A program made the translations under genes and the position numbers. Shown in pieces: positions 1 to 8,526 of a stretch of DNA of 37,335 nt; position 1 is the stretch's first letter; each line of letters opens with the position of its first letter. The DNA lies in contig JACQEN010000126.1 in NCBI GenBank assembly GCA_016200585.1, positions 1 to 37,335 on the forward strand. The letters run 5' to 3'. Below the pieces are notes generated by a model. It was not told the origin of the DNA, searched no databases, and was given only the letters and a program-made list of their open reading frames with translations. This DNA comes from Deltaproteobacteria bacterium. GTDB taxonomy: Bacteria > Desulfobacterota > Binatia > HRBIN30.

Positions 1-576
1 AAAGAGAACCACCGAGTTCTCCTGCGTCGCCATCGCGAATCCAAACGGCATGGCGACCCAGACAGCATGCCCGCCGCGACGCCAACGCAGATACGCCAGC
101 ACCGCCAGGAGGAGAAAAGCCGTCGAGATCGGACCGCCGCGCGCACAGGTCCACGCCAGCGACTCGACCTGCAACGGGTGCACGGCAAACAGCAACGCCG
201 CCACCAGAGCCCGCGGCGCATCGCCGACGCGACAGACGATCCCATACAATACAAAGGCGCTAATCACTTGCCAGAGCAGCACTTCGAAACGGTAGCCGAA
301 CGGATTGAGGCCGCCGAGCCACTGGTTGACGGCAAACGACACCTGCACCAGCGGCCGCCACGAATAGCGACCGACCATGACGTCGTGGGTCAAGAGGGTC
401 CACAAACCCCGCCCCGGCAAGAAGCGGCAGACGCGCAGCCAGATGAAATCTTCATTGAGGAAGTAGACGCCGAAGATACGCCGGTAGACGATGACGATCG
501 CAGCGGTCAGAAGCACCCAGGCGAGCGTCTGTGCCGGTCGAAGCAGTAGATCGGGGCGCACGGTCGTGGCGGACAT
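1..576 (-). CDS. Polytopic GT-C/TMTC-like membrane protein, N-terminal part (runs off left edge)
   Basis: On the minus strand an open frame begins at the ATG at 574-576 and stays open for 192 codons to the left edge. The first residues are MSATTVRPDLLLRP. A first membrane segment follows (residues about 14-29), then a loop with FLNEDF, an acidic pair in the position where GT-C glycosyltransferases carry their metal/catalytic acidic motif. Further on, HPLQVESLAW is the signature seen in O-mannosyltransferase/TMTC-like and TPR-linked GT-C proteins. The known family role is transfer of a sugar from a lipid-linked donor on the outer face of the cytoplasmic membrane. The acceptor is unknown. The C-terminal half, where TPRs often occur, lies outside the window, so the exact subfamily is open. 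Confidence 0.75.
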   Translation of the reverse strand, partial: MSATTVRPDLLLRPAQTLAWVLLTAAIVIVYRRIFGVYFLNEDFIWLRVCRFLPGRGLWTLLTHDVMVGRYSWRPLVQVSFAVNQWLGGLNPFGYRFEVLLWQVISAFVLYGIVCRVGDAPRALVAALLFAVHPLQVESLAWTCARGGPISTAFLLLAVLAYLRWRRGGHAVWVAMPFGFAMATQENSVVLF

Positions 577-888
577 CGGCGCGGCAACGCTACCCGTGGC
601 AGTGGCGCAGAGCAATGGATTCGTCGCGGGACGGGACGATCTCGGCGACCGACCATCCGCCTCCTGCAACATCGAGGCAGTCCCACCCCGGAAAGTTGCA
701 GAATTTTCGCTCGCCCCGTTAGTTCCGGTCTTGACGAAACAGATGCGTTTGTTGCAAACAGGTCTACACAGGAGGCAACGGGGTATTGAGATAGGAGTCC
801 AGCGAGTTGCGTTCGCGGGCGCCAACAAACACTTACCGGTGCCGATGCGCCGCCGGGAGTCGAACTTCAGCAAAGAGGGAGAGACACG
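577..888. other. Intergenic region upstream of first secreted-protein gene
   Basis: This is about 310 bases between two divergent genes (minus-strand GT-C-like gene ending its 5' side at 576, plus-strand gene at 889). No convincing gene is visible on either strand. It should hold both promoters, but I could not assign a good -35/-10 pair. An AGGAGG run at about 770-775 has no matching start codon in a plausible frame. Confidence 0.4.
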
Positions 889-2295
889 ATGAGGAAAGCA
901 AGCATTTGGAGTTGGCAGCGATGTACCTTCGGCGCTGCGGCCGTCGTGGCACTCGCAGCGTGGATCGGCGCTGCGCCAGGCAGCGCGCGCGCGGCGTGTG
1001 TCGGTGATTGCAACGCCGACGGCGAAGTGACCATCGACGAGTTGATCAAGATGGTGAACATCGCTTCGGGCACAGGCGACCTTTCGACCTGCAGCGTCGG
1101 CGATGCCAACGGCGACGGGGAAGTGACCATCGATGAGATCATCAAAGCGGTTAACGCCGCACTGAACGGTTGCCCGATGAACGGCGTCTGCGGTGACGGC
1201 AACATCGACGCGGCGCAAGGCGAGACCTGCGACGACGGCGGCACGTGCATCGGCGGCAGCAATGCCGGCACCCACTGTACGGCGGAAAGCCAGTGCCAGG
1301 GTAACGGCGTCTGCGTCGGCGGTGCCAAGGTCGGCACTTCGTGCGCTGACACCAACGCTTGTGGCGCCCTTGGAACCTGCGTCCACTGCCGGCCTCTGGG
1401 CGGCGACGGCTGTGCAGCCAACTGCACGGCGGAAGTCACCGTTCCGTACAATCTCATTCCCGGCGAACCGGATCCTGCCGATCCGCTCAGCATCAAAGCG
1501 GGCACCAGCGGCGCGGTCGTCCACGCTGACATCTTGACCATCCCGTTGGCGATCGTCGGCACCCAGAGCATCATCATCGGCAAGCCGAGCGCCGACGGCT
1601 CGGTGCCGTTCGTCATCCCGGCAGCCAGCGTCAAGTTCCCGAAGATTCCGGTTGCGGCTCTGGCTTGTGCCTGCGTCCGCGGCGTCAGCTACAAGACCTG
1701 CGGTGGCACGATCTTCGACGCCAACGGCTCTCTGTCCCCATCCTGCACGGACGGGTTCAACGGCAAGGAAGACTGCACCGGCAAGCCGCCTTGCACCTTC
1801 GTGCACGGCAGCGGTAACTCCGCCACCGGCATCTTGGGTTGCAGCGATGCCGGCCTTGCCGGCACGACCGTATCCCTCGAACAGGACAGCGGCGGTTCCT
1901 CCGGTGAGGCAGGTAAGGTCTCGATCAGTCTCACCGGCAGCGGACCAAAGGGTTCGGCGATTCTGGTCAACAGCACGGCCATCGGCACTGTGGTTGGCTC
2001 GTGTGACGACGCCGGCGCCGGTTTCTGCACCGACTCCGACGACATCTCGGTACGCGGCACGCCGCAAACCCTGCCCTTCACCACCGGCTCGGCAACCGCG
2101 GTGGTCCACAACGCCAACGGCAACGACGGCGTCGACGTCGGACCGTTCTCTGCCACCGGTTCTGCAGCCGACTGCAGCAAGCTGAGCGGCAGTCCACCGA
2201 GCACCAGCGGTTTCGCCACGGTGGGCGCCTTCCCGGCGCTGTCGCAGCCGATGCTCGGCGACATCGTCGTCACCAACCAGTTCTTCGCACAATAG
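889..2295 (+). CDS. Secreted EF-hand/dockerin-like Cys-rich protein, paralogue 1
   Basis: This encodes a 468-residue exported protein of unknown function. An N-terminal signal peptide (basic start, hydrophobic core about 13-28, likely cleavage after SARA near residue 35) is followed by two EF-hand/dockerin-type calcium loops: D40-x-N42-x-D44-G...E51 and D72-x-N74-x-D76-G...E83. Next is a Cys-rich stretch (about 95-175) with the repeated pattern GTCIGGSNAGTHC / GVCVGGAKVGTSC, then a beta-rich C-terminal half with more paired cysteines. The start is supported by a purine-rich site (GAGGGAGAG) just upstream. It shares its whole length with the next gene and the following pseudogene, so this is a local tandem family. 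A strong terminator follows. Calcium binding is inferred from the loop spacing; the ligand or substrate is unknown. Confidence 0.85.
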   Translation: MRKASIWSWQRCTFGAAAVVALAAWIGAAPGSARAACVGDCNADGEVTIDELIKMVNIASGTGDLSTCSVGDANGDGEVTIDEIIKAVNAALNGCPMNGVCGDGNIDAAQGETCDDGGTCIGGSNAGTHCTAESQCQGNGVCVGGAKVGTSCADTNACGALGTCVHCRPLGGDGCAANCTAEVTVPYNLIPGEPDPADPLSIKAGTSGAVVHADILTIPLAIVGTQSIIIGKPSADGSVPFVIPAASVKFPKIPVAALACACVRGVSYKTCGGTIFDANGSLSPSCTDGFNGKEDCTGKPPCTFVHGSGNSATGILGCSDAGLAGTTVSLEQDSGGSSGEAGKVSISLTGSGPKGSAILVNSTAIGTVVGSCDDAGAGFCTDSDDISVRGTPQTLPFTTGSATAVVHNANGNDGVDVGPFSATGSAADCSKLSGSPPSTSGFATVGAFPALSQPMLGDIVVTNQFFAQ

Positions 2296-2319
2296 TCCCG
2301 GCGACAACTGGCAACACCA

Positions 2320-2354
2320 GGCGGCACGCCCTCGCGGCGTGCCGCCTTTTTTTT
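2320..2354 (+). terminator. Rho-independent terminator after first secreted-protein gene
   Basis: A perfect 11-bp stem (GGCGGCACGCC at 2320-2330 pairing with 2336-2346) with a 5-base loop is followed by eight T residues (2347-2354). It lies 25 bases after the stop codon at 2293-2295, so the two secreted paralogues are probably separate transcripts. Confidence 0.93.
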
Positions 2355-2563
2355 GCCCGGCGCCTGGGCGGCGCAAAAGCCAGAGACCACTGTTGATCGA
2401 GTTGTCGAACCCGCAGCCGACCTTCGCCTTGACAGTGTCTCCCCAACAGGAGCAACCTTCTGATCTAGAGCACAGACAAGAAACAGCATCCTGCGGAGGA
2501 CAGGTCACGGGCTCCGCCGCAGAAATCGTTGTTTCAACTTTGGCTCAAGGGAAGGAGAAGTCG

Positions 2564-3976
2564 ATGACCCAGGGCGCTGTCTGGATGTGGCTAAGGAGCT
2601 CCTCAGGTGTTGCGGCAGCCGTAGGGATCATGCTTGCGGGCGCAGCATCCGCTGGCGCAACCTGCGTCGGCGATTGCAACGGCGATGGCGAGGTGACCAT
2701 CGATGAGCTGATCACGATGGTGAACATCGCAGCGGGCCCAGGAGAGCTTTCGACTTGCTCTGCTGCCGATGCCAACGGCGACGGCGCAGTGACGATCGAC
2801 GAGATCATTCAAGCCGTCAACATCGCCCTGGGCGGATTCTGCGAGGACGACTTCGTCTGCGGCAACGGCTTTCGGGGAAGTCTCGAAGAATGCGACGACG
2901 GCGGTACCTGCATCGGCGGCAGCAACGCTGGCACGCACTGCATTGCGGAGAGCGATTGCCACGGCAACGGCGTCTGCGTCGGCGGCGCCAAGCTCGGCAC
3001 CGCCTGCGCCGACAGCAGCGCTTGCGGCGCCGGTGGAACCTGCGTCCACTGCGTACCCCAAGGCGGCGACGGCTGTGCCGCAAACTGCACGACGGAAACC
3101 ACCATCCGCTTCGACCTGGTCGCGGGGGAACCCGACCCAAATGATCCACTCGCGATCAAGCCAGGAACCAGCGGTGCCGTCGTTCACGCCGACATCCTGA
3201 CCATCCCCCTGTCAATCACCGGAACCCAGAACATCGTCGCCGGCAAGCCGAGCAGCGACGGCACCATTCCGTTCGTCATCCCGGCAGCGAGCGTAAAGTT
3301 TCCGATCATCCCAGTAGGTGCCCTGGCCTGCGCTTGCATTCGGGCGGTCCCGTACAAGACGTGCGGCGGCACGATCTTCGACAGCGATGGGGCACTGTCC
3401 CCCTCATGTACACCGGGATTCATCGGCGCCGACGACTGCAAGGACAAGCCGCCCTGCACCTCCGTCCACGGCAGCGGCAACTCGGCATCCGGCATCGTCG
3501 GCTGCGGGAGCGGTCTCGTCGGTGCAAACGTCACTTTGGAGCAAGACTCCGGCGGCTCATCCGGTACAGCAGGCAATGTGCGGATCACGCTAGCCGGCAT
3601 CGGCGCGAAAGGTTCGGCGATTGTCATCAACAGCACGGCGATCGGTACGGTGGTCGGTGCCTGCGACGATGCGCCCGCGTTCTGCACCGACGCCGATGAA
3701 GCCTCCCTGCGGGGTACACCGCAAACACAACCGCTGACCACCGACACAGCCTGCGCCGTGGTGCACAACGCCAACGGCCACGACGGCGTCGACGTTGGAC
3801 CGTTCTGCGCCACGGGTGTGCCGTTCGACTGCAGCAGGCTGACGGCAAACCCGCCAAGCGTCTGCGGAGCAGGCTTGGCCGGCGCCTTCCCGGCGATCGA
3901 CCAACCGATGCTCGGCGACATCATCGTCACCAACCAATTCTTCGCGCAGTGCGGAAGCATAGGAATCAACAACTAG
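2564..3976 (+). CDS. Secreted EF-hand/dockerin-like Cys-rich protein, paralogue 2
   Basis: This encodes a 470-residue protein alignable end to end with the preceding paralogue. The open frame extends upstream to 2339, but the ATG at 2564 is preferred: GAAGGAG lies 6-12 bases upstream, and translation from there begins directly with a signal peptide (hydrophobic core about 15-29, cleavage likely near ASAGA, residue 30-33). Upstream codons would cover the terminator of the previous gene. Two EF-hand-like loops (DCNGDGEVTIDEL and DANGDGAVTIDEI), the Cys-rich segment, and the C-terminal domain ending in PMLGDIIVTNQFFAQ are all conserved. It differs from paralogue 1 by a few extra C-terminal residues including one Cys, and by additional Cys in the last domain. 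Function unknown; probably extracellular or periplasmic. Confidence 0.85.
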   Translation: MTQGAVWMWLRSSSGVAAAVGIMLAGAASAGATCVGDCNGDGEVTIDELITMVNIAAGPGELSTCSAADANGDGAVTIDEIIQAVNIALGGFCEDDFVCGNGFRGSLEECDDGGTCIGGSNAGTHCIAESDCHGNGVCVGGAKLGTACADSSACGAGGTCVHCVPQGGDGCAANCTTETTIRFDLVAGEPDPNDPLAIKPGTSGAVVHADILTIPLSITGTQNIVAGKPSSDGTIPFVIPAASVKFPIIPVGALACACIRAVPYKTCGGTIFDSDGALSPSCTPGFIGADDCKDKPPCTSVHGSGNSASGIVGCGSGLVGANVTLEQDSGGSSGTAGNVRITLAGIGAKGSAIVINSTAIGTVVGACDDAPAFCTDADEASLRGTPQTQPLTTDTACAVVHNANGHDGVDVGPFCATGVPFDCSRLTANPPSVCGAGLAGAFPAIDQPMLGDIIVTNQFFAQCGSIGINN

Positions 3977-3994
3977 CCCTAATCTGACAAAAGA

Positions 3995-4026
3995 TTTCAC
4001 CGCAAAGGCGCGAAGACGCAGAGAAG
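3995..4026 (+). repeat. Dispersed intergenic repeat of the CCGCAAAGGCGCGAAGACGC type
   Basis: The stretch TTTCACCGCAAAGGCGCG followed by AAGACGCAGAGAAG resembles a short repeat I remember from intergenic regions of many unrelated bacterial genomes, where it gives rise to spurious ORFs. Only one copy is present here. It lies between the second secreted-protein gene and the truncated third copy, near the point where homology to the third copy begins. Confidence 0.55.
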
Positions 4027-4102
4027 AGAAGGCTCAGGGTGTGAAATGGCCGGAAATGGAGAGTTCATTTTCAATGGGCTTTGATTTGCCACACTCGGTG
4101 GT

Positions 4103-4885
4103 TTGACCATCGACGAGCTGATCACCTCGGTGGACATCTCACTCGACGCAGCCAGCGTCTCGGCTTGCGCTGCCGCCGACGCCAACGCCGACGGCACCAT
4201 CACCATCGACGAGATCATCCGATCCGTGGGCGTCGCTCAGAACGGTTGCCCGCACTGCGATGCGGCTGTATCTGCGCCGTCAGCTACAAGACCTGCGGCG
4301 GTACGATCTTCGATGAAAATGGCTCTCTATCTCCATCCTGCACCGACGGCTTTCTCGGCCAGGCGAATTGCCCTGCGAATCGACCATGTACTTTCGTTCA
4401 CGGCGACGGAGTCGCAGCTACGGGTATCATCCAGTGCCGCAGCGGGCCTCCTCGGCACGGACATCGCTGTGTCTAGAGACAGTGGAGGAACGACGGGAAC
4501 GCCCGGCAATCCAAAGACGGTTGTCAGCGGTAGCGGCCCGGTGGGATCGGCGATCCTCCTGAGCAGTATGGCCTTCAGTACTGTGGTGGGCTCGTGCGAC
4601 GACGCATTCGAGTTCTGCACTCCCGTGGATGACCCTGCGCTTCGCGGCATGCCGCAGACCTTCTTCCTGACGACGGGGGCGGCTTCGGCAGTCGTGCACA
4701 ATGCAAACGGTAACGACGGAATCGACGTCGGACCGTTCTCGCTGTCCGGCACGCCGGTCGACTGCAGCAAACTGAACGACGATCCGCCCAGCGTCAGCGG
4801 CTTCGGGCTTGTCGGTGCGCTCCCGGCACTGACCCAGCCGATGCTGGGAGACATCGTCACCACCGTCCAGCTCTTCGCACAGTGA
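4103..4885 (+). pseudogene. Decayed third copy of the secreted EF-hand-like Cys-rich protein
   Basis: Homology to the two upstream paralogues begins inside EF-hand loop 1 (LTIDELIT, about 4103) and continues through loop 2 to NGCPHCD. The signal peptide is absent. The Cys-rich stretch present in both paralogues is missing: sequence jumps directly to CGCICAVSYKTCGGTIF, and this piece is in a different reading frame. The frame switches back near 4445, between GIIQCRSG and LLGTDIAVSRDSGG, after which the C-terminal domain is intact to PMLGDIVTTVQLFAQ and a stop at 4883-4885. Loss of the 5' end, an internal deletion and two frame changes make a functional product unlikely. A stretch of about 260 codons is still open from a TTG at 4103 but would lack export. 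Confidence 0.8.
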
Positions 4886-4924
4886 GTCGGCGGCTTGCTC
4901 CTGGCGGACTGTGCTGTGCTGGCT

Positions 4925-5520
4925 GAATCCCCCCGGCCCCCTTTGAAAAAGGGGGGAGCCTCAGACCTGGTTATCATTCCGAATCGCGTCCCCCTTTCCC
5001 AAAGCGGGACCACGGGGGGATTCAGCCAGCTGGAAGCTCAGCTCTCCACTCGAAGCTCTCTCACATTTGCACGCCCTCAGCTTATGAATCCCCCCGGCCC
5101 CCTTTGAAAAAGGGGGAGGGGGAGCCTGAGATCTTGCCGCCAATCCGGAACACGTCCCCCTTTTCCAAAGGGGGACCACAGGGGGATTCAGCCAGCTGGA
5201 ACTCAGCTCTCCACTCGAAGCTCTCTCACATTTGCATGCCCTCAGCTTATGAATCCCCCGGCCCCCTTTGAAAAAGGGGGAGCCTGAGATCTTGCCGCCA
5301 ATTCGGAATGCGTCCCCCTTGAACCAAAGGGGGACCACAGGGGGATTCAGCCAGCTGGAAGCTCAGCTCTCCACCCTGAAGCTCTCTCACATTTGCACGC
5401 CCTCAGCTTATGAATCCCCCCGGCCCCCTTTGAAAAAGGGGGAGCCTCAGACCTGGTTATCATTCCGAATCGCGTCCCCCTTTCCCAAAGGGGGACCACA
5501 GGGGGATTCAGCCAGCTGGA
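4925..5520. repeat. Tandem array of four ~161-165 bp G/C-tract hairpin repeats
   Basis: Four head-to-tail units start at 4925, 5086, 5251 and 5412 (lengths 161, 165, 161 and a shorter last unit ending about 5520). Each unit begins GAATCCCCCCGGCCCCC. It contains two palindromic hairpins, one of the form CCCCCTTT..AAAAGGGGG and one of the form GTCCCCCTTT..AAAGGGGGAC, and then continues through GGGGGATTCAGCCAGCTGGA to a spacer ending CCCTCAGCTTA(T). Two spacer versions alternate: units 1 and 4 share CCTCAGACCTGGTTATCATT, units 2 and 3 share CCTGAGATCTTGCCGCCAAT. No gene is supported here; the open frames are translations of the repeats. Confidence 0.93.
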
Positions 5521-5870
5521 ATCGCCGCGGCAATGCACTGGACCACGGCTTCGATCCGCGTAGTCACGTCATGGTTGCTGAAACGCAGCACCTGAAAGCC
5601 TTCGGCTTCCAACCAGACTGAACGCTCGCGATCAATTGCCGACTGATGCAGCTGCGAGTGATGAGACCCATCGACTTCAACCACGAGCCGAGCGCTGGGT
5701 GCGTAGAAATCTACAATGAAACGACCAAGCGGTCGCTGACGATAGAACTGAACCCCTTTGAGCTGTTTGCGACGAAGTCGATCCCAGAGCATCGACTCCT
5801 CGGGTGTCATCGCGCACCTCAGTTCACGCGCGGGATACTTCAGAATCGGCACATACCGACGCAACGGCAC
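5508..5870 (-). CDS. DUF559 endonuclease-like protein embedded in the repeat array
   Basis: This encodes about 120 residues, the usual size of the DUF559 family (restriction-endonuclease-like fold, related to very-short-patch repair nucleases). Family landmarks are MTPEESMLWDRLRRKQL, GVQFYRQRPLGRFIVDFYAP, LVVEVDGSHH and GFQVLRFSNHDV; the D of IVDFY and the E-x-D of VEVDG are the likely catalytic acids. The start is uncertain: GTG at 5870 gives family-like VPLRRYVPILKYPARELR, with alternatives GTG at 5852 or ATG at 5810. The open frame upstream of 5870 is only translated repeat. The last codons and the TGA (5508-5510) are supplied by the end of repeat unit 4, and a truncated unit 5 lies just 5'. 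The DNA target is unknown. Confidence 0.8.
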   Translation of the reverse strand: MPLRRYVPILKYPARELRCAMTPEESMLWDRLRRKQLKGVQFYRQRPLGRFIVDFYAPSARLVVEVDGSHHSQLHQSAIDRERSVWLEAEGFQVLRFSNHDVTTRIEAVVQCIAAAIPAG

Positions 5871-5903
5871 ATCAAGACAGCTACCGAAGAATCGGCGCTG
5901 AAT

Positions 5904-5975
5904 GAATCCCCCCGGCCCCTTCCGAATCGCGTCCCCCTTTCCCAAAGGGCGACCACAGGGGGATTCAGCCAGCTG
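5904..5975. repeat. Truncated fifth copy of the hairpin repeat
   Basis: It starts GAATCCCCCCGGCCCC and ends GGGGGATTCAGCCAGCTG like units 1-4. It lacks about 40 internal bases: GGCCCC joins directly to TTCCGAATCGCG, and the first hairpin is lost. It lies on the 5' side of the DUF559 gene, so that gene is bracketed by repeat units in the same orientation. Confidence 0.88.
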
Positions 5976-6053
5976 CAAGCTCGCCTTGCCCCAACTATGG
6001 CGCTGCGGTAAGGCCTTCACCTCATCTCATCATCGTTCCAAGGGAGCCCGCGC

Positions 6054-7283
6054 ATGGATTTGAGTTACAGCGCCGAGTACGAAGCGTTTCGCAAGGAAGT
6101 GCAGACTTTCGTGCAAGAGAACTGGACCGACGAAGACCGCAACAGCGCCCCTCCTCCCGATCCGCGTTCGATCACCTTCGGCACACTGATTCGCACCGAC
6201 GAACGCGCCACCAAGTTCCGCATCAAAGCCGCCGAGCGTGGCTACCTCTATCGTCACGTCCCCAAGCGTTACGGCGGCGGCGAGCAGCCGTTCGATCCGC
6301 TGAAGTCGACGATCATCTCCGAGGAGCTCCGCCGCTCCCAGGCGCCCGGCGAGCTCATGGGCCAGGGGGCCAGCATGCTGGTGCCGACCCTGGTCGAGCA
6401 CGGCACCGAAGAGCAGAAGGAGAAGTTCGTCCGCGATACGCTGCTCGGCAAGATCCGCTGGTGTCAGGGCTACAGCGAACCCGGCTCGGGCAGCGACCTG
6501 GCGTCGCTGCGCACGCGCGGCGTGCTCGACGGCGATTTCTGGGTGATCAACGGGCAGAAGATCTGGACCTCCAACGCCGACACCTCCGAATGGATGTTCT
6601 GCCTGGTGCGCACCGAGCCCGAGGCGCCGAAGCACGAGGGCATCAGCTACCTGCTCATCGACATGCAGACCCCTGGGTTGACGGTACGCCCGCTGCGCCA
6701 GATGACCGGCGAGGCCGACTTCAACGAAGTGTTCTTCGATAACGTCCGCGTCCCCGCCAAAAACATCGTCGGCAAACGCGGCCAGGGTTGGGTGGTCAGC
6801 CGTTCGACCCTCAAGCACGAACGCGCCTTGATCGGCAACTCGCTGCTCAGCCGCCGCACGCTCGACGGCGTCATCATGCTGGCGCAAGCGCTCAATCTGC
6901 GCGGCCAGCCGGCGATCAAAGATCCGGCCATCCGCAACAAGATCGTCGAGCTCGAAACCAAGGTGTTGGCCAACGAGTACCACGCCAATCGCCTGCTGAC
7001 GATGCAAGCGCGCGGCGAGGAAGCCGGCATCGCCGGATTGGTCGCCAAGCTCTACGGCACGATGCTCGGGTACGACGTCGCCAAGCTGGCGATGGACATG
7101 CTCGGCGACCGCGGCATGCTCGCACCCGGCGAGCCCAGCGCGCCGGCGATGGGCATGTTCCTCACCGCCTACATGTGGTCGCTCGGCGTGCTCATCGCCG
7201 GCGGCACCGCCAACATCCAACGCAACGTCATCGCCGAACGCGGCCTCGGCCTGCCGCGCGACCAGGCCGCAAGCCGCAAGTAA
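6054..7283 (+). CDS. Acyl-CoA dehydrogenase, large-subunit type
   Basis: A 409-residue flavoprotein of the acyl-CoA dehydrogenase family, predicted to introduce an alpha-beta double bond into an acyl-CoA using FAD. The AGGGAG site 6-11 bases upstream supports the ATG. Visible motifs are YSEPGSGSDLASLRTRG (FAD/substrate-binding signature, about residues 138-154), INGQKIWTS, and the C-terminal GGTANIQRNVIAERGLGLPR helix. The residue before GT in that motif is Gly, not the Glu found in MCAD-type enzymes, so the catalytic base cannot be assigned from this motif. It is followed 56 bases later by a smaller, different dehydrogenase subunit, the arrangement seen for heteromeric FadE pairs such as those used in steroid side-chain degradation. 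The substrate is unknown. Confidence 0.9.
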   Translation: MDLSYSAEYEAFRKEVQTFVQENWTDEDRNSAPPPDPRSITFGTLIRTDERATKFRIKAAERGYLYRHVPKRYGGGEQPFDPLKSTIISEELRRSQAPGELMGQGASMLVPTLVEHGTEEQKEKFVRDTLLGKIRWCQGYSEPGSGSDLASLRTRGVLDGDFWVINGQKIWTSNADTSEWMFCLVRTEPEAPKHEGISYLLIDMQTPGLTVRPLRQMTGEADFNEVFFDNVRVPAKNIVGKRGQGWVVSRSTLKHERALIGNSLLSRRTLDGVIMLAQALNLRGQPAIKDPAIRNKIVELETKVLANEYHANRLLTMQARGEEAGIAGLVAKLYGTMLGYDVAKLAMDMLGDRGMLAPGEPSAPAMGMFLTAYMWSLGVLIAGGTANIQRNVIAERGLGLPRDQAASRK

Positions 7284-7339
7284 GATTTTCGACTCATCGA
7301 CTTTCGACCGTTCGACTCTATTCCGAAAAAGGATATCAA

Positions 7340-8428
7340 ATGGATTTCGGCCTCTCCGAAGATCAAGTTCTCCTCCGACAAACGATTCGCCGCTTCCTCG
7401 ACGAACAGTGCCCGACCTCGCGCGTGCGCGCCATCATGGAAAGCGACAGCGGTCACGACACGACGTTGTGGCAAGGGCTGGTCGATCTCGGCGTCACCGG
7501 CCTCATCGTGCCCGCCGCGTACGGCGGCTCGGGCCTCGAGCTGCTCGATCTGGTGCTCGCCGCCGAGGAGCTCGGCTACGCCGCCACGCCCGGACCTTTC
7601 CTCGGTTCGAGCATGGCAACCGTCGCTCTGATGGAAGGCGGCGATGCGGCACAACGCCAGCGTTGGCTGCCACAGATCGCTTCCGGCAAGGCCCTTCTCA
7701 CCATCGCTTTCGGCGAAGCCGACAGTCAATGGGATCCGCGTGCTTTCACCACGAAGGCGAGCGGCGGCAAGCTCAACGGCGAGAAGCCGTTCGTCCCCTA
7801 CGCCGCGATCGCCGACGCGCTCATCGTCGCTGCCGCCGACGACGACGGACCGGGCCTGTGGCTGGTCGAGCGCGGCGCCGCAGGAATCGAAACGACGTCG
7901 CTCACCCTGGTCGACATGACGCGCCGGGTCGACGGCGTGCGCTTCAAGGACACCCCGGCAACCAAGCTTGGCGGCGATCGCGCCGCGCTCCAGCGAACCA
8001 TCGATGCCGGCTGCATCCTGATTGCCGCCGATGCCTACGGCGGCAGCCGCCGTTGCCTCGAAATGGCCGTCGACTACGCCAAAACACGTGAGCAGTTCGG
8101 CCAGATCATCGGCGCTTTCCAGGGCGTCAAACACCAGATCGCCAGCCTGGCATGCGAGATCGAGCCGTCGCTCGCCTTGTACTGGTACGCGGCGCACGCC
8201 TTCGATCGCATCCGCGACCAATCGCCACGCCACGCCGCACTGGTCAAAGCGCACATGAGCGATCTCTACGACCGCGCCACCCGCGACAGCACCGAGCTGC
8301 ACGGCGGTATCGGCTTCACCTGGGAGTTCGACTTACATCTATGGTTCCGGCGCGCCGTCTTCGACCGCAGCTTCCTCGGCGAAGCCGCGGTGCACCGCGC
8401 CCGGGCGGCAGACCTGGCGGGTTGGTGA
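7340..8428 (+). CDS. Acyl-CoA dehydrogenase, small-subunit type
   Basis: This encodes 362 residues beginning MDFGLSEDQVLLRQTIRRFL, the normal N-terminal helix of the family. The ATG at 7340 is preceded by AAGGA; the frame stays open far upstream, but that part overlaps the previous gene. Family landmarks are VPAAYGGSGLELLDLVLAAEELG, the REQFGQIIGAFQGVKHQIA helix and ELHGGIGFTWEFDLHLWFRRA near the C terminus. The usual FAD-binding S/T-E-x2-GSD signature of the middle domain is weak, typical of the partner subunit in heteromeric acyl-CoA dehydrogenases. With the upstream gene it probably forms one enzyme. An unusual short T/C-G-A-C-rich spacer (7288-7320) separates the two genes. Confidence 0.9.
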   Translation: MDFGLSEDQVLLRQTIRRFLDEQCPTSRVRAIMESDSGHDTTLWQGLVDLGVTGLIVPAAYGGSGLELLDLVLAAEELGYAATPGPFLGSSMATVALMEGGDAAQRQRWLPQIASGKALLTIAFGEADSQWDPRAFTTKASGGKLNGEKPFVPYAAIADALIVAAADDDGPGLWLVERGAAGIETTSLTLVDMTRRVDGVRFKDTPATKLGGDRAALQRTIDAGCILIAADAYGGSRRCLEMAVDYAKTREQFGQIIGAFQGVKHQIASLACEIEPSLALYWYAAHAFDRIRDQSPRHAALVKAHMSDLYDRATRDSTELHGGIGFTWEFDLHLWFRRAVFDRSFLGEAAVHRARAADLAGW

Positions 8429-8526
8429 AGGGGTAGAGCGGCACCAGATCAGATTGACGACCGGGAACGAGAAAACACTTTCGTTCCTGCCGTCGCTCTG
8501 CCAGGATCGGCGCAACAGGAGACCAC

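Noticed and set aside
67-549. Plus-strand open frame of 160 codons at the left edge
   Set aside because: It is very rich in Arg, Gln and His and has no family features. The minus strand of the same DNA encodes a convincing GT-C-like membrane protein, so this is a shadow.
4925-5520. Possible CRISPR array
   Set aside because: Units are about 161-165 bp with only four copies and two recurring spacer types; there are no short repeats with unique spacers and no cas genes.
4961-5538. Open frames across the repeat array (70-125 codons on both strands)
   Set aside because: They are translations of the tandem repeat (for example SPFFKGGRG-like peptides), not genes.
6030-7220. Minus-strand open frame of 396 codons opposite an acyl-CoA dehydrogenase
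   Set aside because: Antisense shadow of a clear acyl-CoA dehydrogenase gene; the composition (Ala, Gly, His, Arg, Val) is typical of the complementary frame in GC-rich DNA.
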